From: Alopecurus myosuroides
Taxonomy: Eukaryota; Streptophyta; Magnoliopsida; Poales; Poaceae
DNA: 64,000 nt
Reading direction: 5' to 3'
NCBI GenBank assembly: GCA_028641055.1
Contig: CM054063.1
Span: 175,570,697-175,634,696, forward strand
Shown here: positions 47,927-58,086 of the stretch, piece after piece
Layout: each line of letters begins with the position of its first letter
How positions within the stretch are numbered: position 1 is the first letter of the stretch
Made by a program: the position numbers and the translations under genes
Notes under the pieces: model-generated
What the model saw: the letters and a program-made list of their open reading frames with translations, nothing else
The model's database searches: none
Told to the model about the DNA's origin: nothing

Positions 47927-50900
47927 ACAAGAATCTCGTCCCGAGATTCCCGAAGGAGAAGAAAGAAGGAACACTGGTTTTGAACGATCTTCTCGAACCT
48001 TACGGTTCTCTTCTGAAGAGGTTGATCCGTAGCATCTTGAAGTATTGAACGGATACACCTAGGTAAGAGGGAAACTCTTAGGAAATGATCTTCACGAAGA
48101 TCGAGTATCTCATGGACAACTCATGACAAGGATGTTCGTAAAAAAAAACTGTTGAGTTATCATGCATGAAACACATCAAGATAACAGAGGGAATAAAAGA
48201 AGGTTTCATGGTTTTGGACGATGGTTCTTGGAAGGATTTATAATATGAGCTTTGCACAAGACTTTAAATCCTTTTGAAGAAGAAAGGTTGAACAACTTTC
48301 GGCAGCGAGGTTTCTTAAAACAGAATACCAAGATGGAAAGGATTGTCTTGGATACCACAACGTAATATCCGTAGACGAGGGAAAACACGAGAAAACACTG
48401 TAATTCGTGTATCAGGGAAAATTTGATACATGATCATGTTCACTCTTCGGAGTGGACATGAAAAATGAAGGAACTTTCATTTCGTTAAAGTTTGTTGAAA
48501 ACTTTATCAAAGATCGAAATGTTACTTCACAGCAGAAGATGAGTAACCAGAAGATGTTGGAACACCGTAATTAAGGAGGAACTCTTGGTCACATCACAAA
48601 GATGGGTAACCAACGGGGATTGAAACACCGGAAGAAAACATGGAACCTCTTTCCTATGTGAATTGGACGTAACATACATCTACCACATGGTTGAGATCCC
48701 ATGGCTGAAGTAACTGACAAATTCACACAATGTGTGAGAAAACAGAATTTCAGGTATAAACCACTTGAAAAGGGGAACTGATCCATGGCGGTTACAAAAG
48801 ACTAAGAGATGGTTCTCATGCTGAACTTGTTTTCACGAAACAAGGATTTGGTAGGATTGATAGAGAAAGATTCGGAAGATCAACTTCCAAGTTATCCTGG
48901 ATGCTATAGATACCGATAGCAGGCTCATGATAAGCCTTCTATAGGTCATCAGGTGAAAGTAAAACTCCATTTGAAAGAACGGTGAGGAAAACTTTTTAGA
49001 AAAAGCCAGACAAGAATTCTCACGGAGAGTGGCTGTTCTTAAGGATTCAAAGAGATATAACATTAGGCCTTCCGGCTAATTGTGTCAACCACAACAACAA
49101 CCATGCCGGATTTCCGAGTGGACCTATTTCAATATTCTTGAGGAAAACACCAACCATCGTTGCCGCTTGAGATTCAGCTCTGGTTAGTGGATTTAAAAAC
49201 AAGACTCGGTATGTATGATCAAAGAGATTGCACCGGTTACCAACGAGATACATATGCTAGATTCTCAAGACATGGACTGCGATGCCACACTCAAGAGGAT
49301 GAGTGATATTGCATAACTCATGTATTAGCAACTTGCGAAAGGCAGTTGCACCTACATGAACTACTTGCAAAAGAATACATCGGAGTCCTTGTTGGGAAGA
49401 TGATAACAAAGATCACCAAGATCTTGGACTTCTTCTCTCAAGGAAAAATCAGTCAGTGGCTTAGCGTGGATTCAAACTTCTTTAAGTGAATGGAGGTAAA
49501 AACCAACCATCTCAAGAATACTCCACACATGCACGACCGACTTGGGATTATTCCCGAGGGAACAAGAAAACTTTACTTGGATCCGTGGCGGCAACTTTCA
49601 CCAAAAGCACGTGAACCCGAGAAAGTCACTTCGAACATCGAGAAAACAAACTTCGTATTGACACAAAGATGGTTCTCGAAAGTTTCCAACATCAGGGCCA
49701 ATTATTCAACATGAACCTCTTGCAACTTGGTTAAATAGGAATGTCATCGATGGGCTCGACAACACCTTATCACGATACTCCAAGCAGAGGGATTCATATG
49801 GTATATGAACATGGCGGAACATTGGTTAGACCAAAGGACATGAAGGTGTACTTGGTAAAAACACCATGAGCAGAAGCACCATCAAGATAGTCCTTGAATC
49901 TTTTCTCGATTTGACGATAGCCCAAATCAAATCAAGGTTAGAATGATAGCATGTCCACTGAAGAGATACTATCAAGCTTCGACATAGAGGAGACTGGATA
50001 CCCCATAACAAAGGATCAAGTTAGGATGAACGTTTGTCTTTCACCTCTCCAAGTTGTTGTTTAAGCTCAACCAACTAGTCCGGGATATCCGGCAGAGTTC
50101 CTTGGAGGAAGGAGTGGTTCAAACTACCCCTTGCTTAGAAATTACGGTCAGGTAACAACCTGGTGATACTTCTAGAGAGACAACTATAATATCACAACCT
50201 ACCGGTATGTCTTAGAAATCGAAAGGAGGCCTGCTTTTCAAAGCAACCGATATGGCCTGGAGAGCTTTGGCATGAACCTAACTCTCTGACCAGAAATGTG
50301 CACCGGAGTGAAAGGATTTGGTAACACGACCAACTTCAAAAAGAGGCTGGGTGACCAGTAGTGCTAAGAAGGATACAGATGTTTCTAAGATCTTTCGAAG
50401 CGATGGAAATTGCTAGGAACATCTGATGCACACCTCAATGCACACCCAACATTCTTGAGCATTCCAGCTTGGAGTGAAGGTGGTTAAAGATGTGTAAGAG
50501 CATAACTTCATCAACAAGGCCATGAAACACAACACAACCTCTTGATGTAAATGAGTGTGATACTCTGAGGTAGAACAGAATATAAGCTAATGAAACTTCT
50601 TTATTCTGTGGATTACAAAACTTTGACCTGGTCCTAGAGATGAACGAGGTACTGGAGTTTGTTTCTCCTGACATTCCAAGGTGGAATGTTCTGACGGAAA
50701 ACAGGAGCAAATGCATTGGAAGACTCCAGCACACATATGCAATTGGATGTCCAAAACAACGGATGGAGACTTGAGAACAACTGAAGATGGGAACATGCTC
50801 AGGAGGATTCCTAAGATCACGTTCGATGCACGGGTAATACTCATGTGTAGAACCCATGCCAAAAGGTTGGTATAGCTGAATCGAGAACGAAGATGCGGAT

Positions 50901-51663
50901 TTCATGATGACCACTCTTGTGGTGATCCCTTTTGATTCAAAGAGAAAGCCTACGGCTATTGGAGTTGAAACTACCTAGCCATCCTGAGGTAGAACAGATT
51001 CTTCAGGATCCAAGGAAACAGAACTTGGGTTAAAGGTCAGCATCCTGTACTGATGGCGTGAGCATTACATGGTTATGAAACCACATGACTCAACTCACCG
51101 CAATTCAGCACATTCCGGGACCTTCGGTTCAAGTCCAAGGTTGAAAACTCAACGAAAGGAGTAACTACTATTCAAGTGCCTTAGGACACTACCAGTAGCA
51201 ATCACGAGGTGACTTTCAAAAGCCAAACGTAACTCCGGAAGAATTGGAGTGGAGGATAAAGGATACATTCGAGATGGAAGAAAATCTCGAGGTTCAGGAT
51301 TTGAAACTCTAGAACATAAGTATGTAGAACCCACACAACTCTGAGAGATTATGAATGGAAAGGAAATCTTCCAGTTTAAGAGATCACGGAACATGGAACA
51401 CATACGACTGTAGAAACTCATAACTAGGTCAACTTGGGTAAAAACGTCATTGCCAAAGAAGGCACCTAGGTTTTGAATGAATAGAAAAGATAGCAAAACC
51501 TTTTCAAATCAAAACAGGTAAGATGACCCAGACTTAGAGCGATACCAGATACGGAGTAAAAAGAATCCTAAGAAGGTTTTTCACAATCCATTTGGAGTTT
51601 CAAAATAGTTTTCATAAACACTAGACTCAACATCGACCAAGCAGCAAGGTTTTCCTACAGGCA
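47927..51663 (-). other. Non-coding interior of element D
   Basis: About 3.7 kb with only short ORFs on both strands. The longest, 159 codons at 50435-50914 (minus), matches no retroelement protein I know. Composition is even, without obvious tandem repeats. In LARD elements such interiors are thought to carry structured packaging RNA; I infer that role here and cannot show it. Confidence 0.7.
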
Positions 51664-51680
51664 GTCCTGCTCTGATACCA
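51664..51680 (-). promoter_or_regulatory. Primer binding site of element D
   Basis: On the minus strand TGGTATCAGAGCAGGAC lies five bases inside the 5' LTR. The first 12 bases match the usual plant initiator-Met tRNA site. Confidence 0.9.
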
Positions 51681-51685
51681 AGACT

Positions 51686-54600
51686 TGTCACGACCCCGGA
51701 CCCAGAGATATACATACTGTTATGTGCTCCTAGCCATGGACTCACAAGGGCTTCAGGGTTACCAGCCCCGGCCGCAACAAACAACGGCAGGCAGACTGGA
51801 TTCATCGGCACGTAGTCCGGATCCCCAGTCTACTACTCCTTGTATCCATGCTAGTCATAACCAACTATGCATATCAAAGCGTCCACGAATCGAATGAAAC
51901 TGAAGGAAACGGGACCAAAGCTATACAGAGATGCTATGTGTCCAGAAAGTGCAACAACAATCGAGGGTTACTGGGGTTACCTCGCCCCAGGCCGATCACA
52001 TCGACAGGCGGGCTCGGGCATGGATCATCGGCTCCACAACCCCTCGACTGCGACAACTATGCAGGCATAGCCAGAACTGTATAACAATGAGATCGAAACC
52101 AACAACCGATCAAAACAGTACTCTAAACATGAAGCTCTATTAAACAGGTGTTACTAGAGTATAGCTTACAAGCAGAGGTCACACGACCCAACATTACATC
52201 AGACAACGGAAGGCAAATTATGTTGCTAATCAACAAGAACCAAAAAGGCCTAAGAGGCCGCAACATAAGGCGACGTCCCAGCCCGTAGATTCCAGGCTGC
52301 TACCTGGGAACCCCAAACTACTCGTCGATGGCCACGTTGAATCACCACCGATGGAGTTCTTCACCTGAACCAAAATTAAGCAAACCTGAGTACGGGAGGT
52401 ACTCAACAAGACTTAATTAACCTATTATATATCTGCTATTTTCAAAAGGGTTTCATGAAGGCTGATTTGCGTAAAGCAATCTTTGTTTTGCAAGTTGAGG
52501 AAGGAATAGCACGTCTCATGGAGTATTTTGAAAACAGATGAGAAAGCTACTCAACTACTGAGATCATCTTCTTCTTGTATTCCACCAAGTCTTTCTCATT
52601 CCCACACTATCTCATGCTACAAGGATCACCCCTCTCGGCATCTCCGAGGAGGCACCCTTCAATCATGGTTGACAAGTTTTAGTCATTCCGTTGAAGTTAT
52701 CTATGATCACAGAATCCGTTGCCAAGTCGTCCGTAACCGTGGACACGGCTTCTCGAGGAGATTTATCCCTGCAGGGGGTACACTTTACCCACACGTACCA
52801 TCCGACTCTTAACGCCACATGTACGCTCGTCCATGGAGCGCGGCAGAGGGTGGCTGGCCACGACCTTTACCTTGCTCGACCCTATCCATGAGTCAACCCA
52901 AACAGGGCCACCCCGTCAACAGGGAGTTGGCCACCTCCTGACGGCACCTGTTCTGTGAGTCGGGAACAAGATCCGAGTACGTCCATCACTTGTCCCGGTC
53001 ACTCCCTAAGTTTTCTCCAAATCGTTTTCTGACTCACATGCAGATGGAAAGATCAAACTACGTGACTCATGGACGTGGCCAAACAAGTTAGTTGGTCGAG
53101 CGCGGTCTGTTAGGCCCCGCGTGTGGTTGCACGCTCAGTCTTGGCTTCGAAGGCGAGAACTCGCTCCTAGGGGCATGAACAGGACAAAACGCCACAAACC
53201 ATTGTGGCCTCACATCCATGCCGTTATTTAGTCAAGTTATCAAAGATAATACAAATCACAACAACCTGACATAAATGATTCACGTATTGACCAGATTCAT
53301 CAACCGGATGGATCATATCACAACTAGGCATGGCTAAGCAAGACTCACAGGGTTTAGCGGAGCGCGCACAAACAAACCTATAGCTGCTAGGAGCAGTGGA
53401 TCAGGATATCTAGGTTATGCAGTATATAGGAGAACTCTACCTACTGACATCAAATAGTTTGGAACCGAATGCAAAGTACGAGATTCAAAACACGTTGAAA
53501 CCATATATGAGCAGATAAGAGGTTATGCTTGCCTTGGTTATAAGAAACCCAGATAAAGTCTTCAGGAATAAGTGCTTGACTTGTCGGTTAAGATCAAGTA
53601 TTCACCATGGGATTGCTGGCCTTCTCTTCGGAGTCACGTTCTACCGAGGGGGAAACAACACCGAAAGAGAAATAACAATCAACACATGGCATCGATGCAA
53701 TGCGCAATATGTATGCATGATAAAATTAATGCACTGAAACAAGGCCCTAAACATGATCGTTGGGTTGCTAGGGTTCATATGTCAGTTAGGCATTTTTATT
53801 GAAATTAACCCGAACTAGACCCCGGAGGGGGTTTCGGACGATTATGAACATGAGTACAAGTTAAAGTGCTCAATTGGGTTTGAAAACATCATAAACAGAT
53901 TGCATTTGTCATTTTGAGCAATTTGGCATATAACTTTTAATTTTCTAATTTTAGTGAATAAAAACTTATTTTTCTATTTTTAAATGAATAAACAACATTA
54001 AATAAATCCATTTTTTGGACTTTCTCAAAGATATATGAAAATGACATATTCCTGTAGAGTTTATTTTTCTGATCAACTTGGTACCTCATTTTTATTTTTC
54101 TGAATTATAAATGAATAGTTATTGATTAAACAAAATAGACCATTTTTCTGGAATTAAATGGAATTACTAAAAAGAGGGAGTTATGACATCAGTATGATGT
54201 CAGCGTGACATCACCCAGGATGAAATCTCTCTGATCTTCACGGATGAATTCAAATTCATCGAATTGGTTGCAAATTGTATGGAACAAACTATACCACAAC
54301 AGGGAGGAGATCAAGGGGAGCCAAATGGTGGCAGCGGCTGGTGGAATGGCCACCGGAATAGCCGGCGGCGACCACAGGCGCGGCGGCGGGCGGCGGCCAC
54401 CGATGGCAGGGCAAACCGGAGGGGGAGGAGGCAAAACGAAGGCACCCACGGGTGCGGTAGCTCACCAGAAGAAAGGAGGAGTGGTCGTGGGAGCTCGTCG
54501 AGACGGCAATCGACGGTGGCGAGCAAAGGAGGCCGGCGGCCGGACCTGAAGAAGAAGGCTCGATTCTTCTCCTCTGTTGCGTCCCGGCAAGCACGGCTCG

Positions 54601-55247
54601 ACGGAGAGGTTGAGGAAGACTAGGTGGAGCTCCACGAACGCTCGGTTCGTCGGGGGATGGCCGGAAACGGGCACACGACGGCGGCGGGTGTAACCTAGGG
54701 TTTCGGGTTCGATTTTCCTCTTCTGAGGAAGAGACAGGGAACCGAGGGGAAGGGGGGGTGCTGCGAGAGAGAGAGGAGGTCACGGGGCTTTCCTTGCCCC
54801 TATCCACGCCACGAGGGAAGCACGACGTGGCGAGGGGGCACCGTCGGCGAGCTTCTGTCTACTGGCCAAAGGAGGAAGAAGACGTTAAAACGTCGTTTTA
54901 CGAAAAACCCCCTGGACTTTGGAGAAAAAACAAAAGAACCCCTTTCTATTTAAAAACAGAACAAAAATCACTGTTTTGAGGGCCTTTTTGTGAACAGAAA
55001 TTTTAGCAAAAATACTTTTTGGAAAGCTTATAAAATTTCCAACCTCACCATGTATTTCTTTGGTGAAATTGAAATACTTTTCAGTACAAATTTTGGAACC
55101 CGAATTAAGTACTATTTCCGGGATTTTTCTCAAACCATTTGAATTCACAATTTAAATTTGTTTAAATTGGTTTAAATTTGTGGTTTCATGCATGTATGGG
55201 ATGAACACACACCACACACCCTAGTTTCGCAAAATTGGGATGTTACA
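51686..55247 (-). mobile_element. Element D 5' LTR (intact)
   Basis: 3562 bp, TGTCACGACCCCGG...GGGATGTTACA on the plus strand. It is the uninterrupted version of the split left copy and serves as the empty-site control for element E. Confidence 0.93.
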
Positions 55248-55686
55248 CCCTCTGTCTTCCCCGAGCCGAACGACGACTCCGAGCACCCTACGTGAGCTTC
55301 CCCTCTCCGTTCCCGCCGAGAAGCAGCTTTCGTTTTCGCGTCCGTGTCAATGTCGTCACTGTCGGAGGCCCAGGCTGTCTGCCTTGGTCGCCATGGGCGA
55401 GCGGTAAGATCTGCCTGGGTTTTGTCCGTGCACGCGCAGCACGCCCATGCCACGCAACACCCGCTCGCCATCCGGGCACACACGGGACATCCGTCCCTCG
55501 CACCACACCACCCACCGCACGCCGTGTCGCGCCGCATCGACGCAGAACCTCGAGCGCCTCGGTGCTTTGGTCCACACCGTCGTGGCTTCCACCGTTCGTC
55601 TGAATCCTGAAACTTTCAGATGCAGATTTCAGTTAACCGCTCCTTACACTAAAAAACACACCGAGCGTAGTGCATACAAGAAAGCA

Positions 55687-55760
55687 GTAACAGCCAAGTG
55701 GTTAGCACCCCACGCTCGACCGCGCTGGTCGCGAGTTCGAGTCCCCCCGCGGCGGAATTT
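55687..55760 (+). other. tRNA-like (Pol III box) module in element F
   Basis: An A-box-like CAGCCAAGTGGTTAGCA (from 55691) and a B-box GAGTTCGAGTCC (55733-55744), about 40 bp apart as in tRNA genes. The T-stem pairs poorly and no full cloverleaf is evident, so this is a tRNA-derived or tRNA-mimicking sequence, not a tRNA gene. Confidence 0.55.
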
Positions 55761-55794
55761 CTTTTGGAGAATTTTCCTCCATACCGCGGGCCCA

Positions 55795-56230
55795 CTTATA
55801 TAAACTTTGTTTCCTGTTTTGAATAATTAAAATTGGTTAAATAATTTAAATCTTGTTTAAATCATTTAAAATTGCTAAATTAATAACTTAGTCCAACTAA
55901 ATTCTTTTTGAACATATAAAATATGTTTTCCATCCCATTTTTCATGAACTTTGCAAATATAAACTTTGTTTTCTATTTTGAATAAATTAAATTGCTGAAA
56001 ACAACTATTTCTTGATTTATGCATTTAAAATTGTCAATTTAATAACTTGCTCATCTAAAATCCAAATGCAACAAATGAAATATGCATTCCATCTAAAATT
56101 TTGTGTTCTTTCCAAATATAAATTTGGTTATCTGTTTTGAACATTTAAAATTGGTGAAAACAACAAATGTTTGTTTAAATCATTTAAAATACCAAATTTC
56201 ATAACTTAACAAATAAAATTCCAAACTTGG
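55795..56230 (+). repeat. ~157-bp tandem repeats in element F
   Basis: Units with aaatataaa(c/t)ttt(g)gttNtctNttttgaa recur near 55798, 55955 and 56113. They are homologous to the array in element E. Confidence 0.7.
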
Positions 56231-56961
56231 TAAACAACATATCAAACTGAAGCTATTGTTGTTTTCTTATTGTTTTCATCATCCATGCATCATTCTAATC
56301 AACTTTCACATGATGGTTATTTGTAGATCATTTAATTCAACATTAATTCATGGACTTTCCCATATGCAATCCAAATTGCATATGGGCCCATTTAAATATG
56401 TTTACCATGTCAACTAGTTTATCTTTGATGCATCCTTAAACTTGTCATGCATCCATATCTTGATCATGCTGGATCTTTTGCCGTAGAAGTAATTGTTGCA
56501 TCCGGTGTTTGTTCTAGTTCGTTGCTTCTTCGCGGATAGGACGTTGAGATGATGTGAGCAACGGCAAGTTCTTCGGATGTACCTCTACTTGCTGGATTCC
56601 AGGCAAGTATACTCACTTGCTACTTATGGCTGCCTTTCATCACTTGTTACCGATTCTTCCCGTTGCCTTTATTCTAGCCTTATGATTCGATGCTAGTGTC
56701 TCGATCCTATTATATGTTTACCTTGCAACCATGATATAGCCTTCCTTCCACTTCCTATTAACTGTTGTTTGTTTACCCTGTTGGCCCTTGTGTCGTAGTT
56801 GCATGCTTAGTGTTGTTTGCGCTCAAGTCTTATTGTCCGTCTTATCACCTGTTTAGTTTGATAGTTGGGTTTCAATTTAATCAACAACATGTTAATGTTT
56901 TGGGTAATAATAATTTGACGATAAGGCACCGGCAGGAGGCCCGACGTGGTTTTGAGGCCCG

Positions 56962-57544
56962 TGTCGAGACATCGTAGTAGTTTTCATAGACTGGGGTGCC
57001 ATGAGACTACGGTAGAGACGTGGGGTAACGGGATAGCGTAGTAAACACAGAACACGGGATTTACCCAGGTTCGGTACGTCGCGACAGTACGGCGTACCTA
57101 CTCCTGCACTTCTCACTATGAGGGACTAAAGCCCGTATAATAAGGTTACAATGTAAGGGAATAGATCTAGCTACTCGTCGAGGATGAACTTCCCGGCGAG
57201 TTGCGCAAAGCTTAAGCTAGAACCTAGAACCTTGGAACTAAAGGAACTTATTGAACTTATCAAATCTATCTCCCGTCCGGCTTTATATAATAGCCGGATT
57301 AGGGCTTACAGAACCAGAAACCTAGAAGACTACGTTTAACTTGTAACTTGGAAAGTAAGGAATCCGTCTTCTCCTCCAAGCCAGATCACGCGGGCCGTGA
57401 TCCGGGTTCTTCTAGAATCCGGCTTCTACGCGTTGGACTACTGGGCCGCCCAATGGACCTAAACCCATTACCTTGCAGGCCACCCTGGTAGTCCAGCTCT
57501 TTTGTCTACCATCTTCTATACCCCTATTCGGTATATATCCGACA
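56962..57544 (-). mobile_element. Element G 3' LTR
   Basis: 583 bp with inverted ends TGTCG...CGACA. Homology between F and E stops at its left edge, and a polypurine tract adjoins the right edge. It holds a tatataa-type box on the plus strand (about 57283) within CCGG-rich sequence like that of C. Confidence 0.8.
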
Positions 57545-57560
57545 GTAGCCCCCAGGAAGG
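57545..57560 (-). promoter_or_regulatory. Polypurine tract of element G
   Basis: On the minus strand CCTTCCTGGGGGCTAC directly precedes the LTR start TGTCGGATAT, matching CTGGGGACTAC of element C. Confidence 0.8.
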
Positions 57561-57937
57561 ATCAAAACTCTGAAACTCCACCTTTCGTCAAATATATTTT
57601 GTCCGGGAAACTTGATTCAGCAGTCTTGATTCTTTCTTCTTTCCTTTTGAAGGAGATGGTAACATAAAACTCGGAACTACGAAAATCCGGCTTTTATTCT
57701 CGCGATCCTTCGCGGAAAAGGAACACGTGACATCAGCGCTTTAATCATGCTGACGCAAGCGCCGCTTGGTTTCACGCGGGAAACCCTGCAACGTATCTCT
57801 GACAGATTCTCACGAGAAACGAGGAGATAGCCATCATTCCTCTGTCGTTCCGTTTCCCGGATTTTCCGGCGAGCGACACGCGTCGAACATCCAACGGTCA
57901 AAAGAGCCGTTGGCGCGTATCTAGAGGGTTTTTAGGC

Positions 57938-57945
57938 TATAAATA
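57938..57945 (+). promoter_or_regulatory. TATA box of the element G antisense gene
   Basis: TATAAATA lies 149 bp before the ATG at 58087, followed by a pyrimidine-rich leader. The same box occurs in the corresponding place in element C. This suggests the antisense gene has its own Pol II promoter. Confidence 0.75.
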
Positions 57946-58086
57946 GCCGTCTTCGTCCTCCTCATCAACCTTCTTCACTTCCTCACTGCCTTCACCATTG
58001 GTGCGAACGCGAGCTCGAGAGCGAGAACAATTCCCTGCCCCGACGAGCCCTTCCCACGCCGGAGCGCACCAACACCACCGAGAAAG

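Larger units (their letters stand above)
36715..55247 (-). mobile_element. Element D: LARD-like non-coding LTR retrotransposon (minus orientation)
   Basis: Flanked by the duplication CCCTC (36710-36714 and 55248-55252). The right LTR (51686-55247, 3562 bp) is intact. The left LTR (36715-47912) is split by element E and is about 3.5 kb without it. A Met-tRNA-type primer site next to the right LTR and a polypurine tract next to the left LTR fix a right-to-left orientation. The 3.77-kb interior has no gag or pol. Very long LTRs around a non-coding interior define LARD elements, such as Sukkula of barley. It must have been mobilised in trans. Confidence 0.9.
35725..56961 (+). mobile_element. Element F: long chromovirus-like LTR, interrupted by element D and cut by element G
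   Basis: Starts TGTAACACCCGGGGGATTTTCC at 35725 within element B; the probable duplication is CATTA (35720-35724), with the partner outside the window. F's own sequence is 35725-36709 and 55253-56961 (about 2.7 kb). It shares order and wording with element E: a GC-rich middle, a tRNA-like module, ~157-bp AT-rich tandem units, and the phrase gataaggcaccggcaggaggcc just before G inserts. No coding domain is visible. Confidence 0.75.

Noticed and set aside
50435..50914. 159-codon minus-strand ORF in the interior of element D
   Set aside because: No similarity to gag, pol or other proteins I can recognise; length is within chance for 3.7 kb.
55691..55760. A functional tRNA gene in element F
   Set aside because: A and B boxes are good, but the T-stem and acceptor stem do not pair well enough. 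Kept only as a tRNA-like module.
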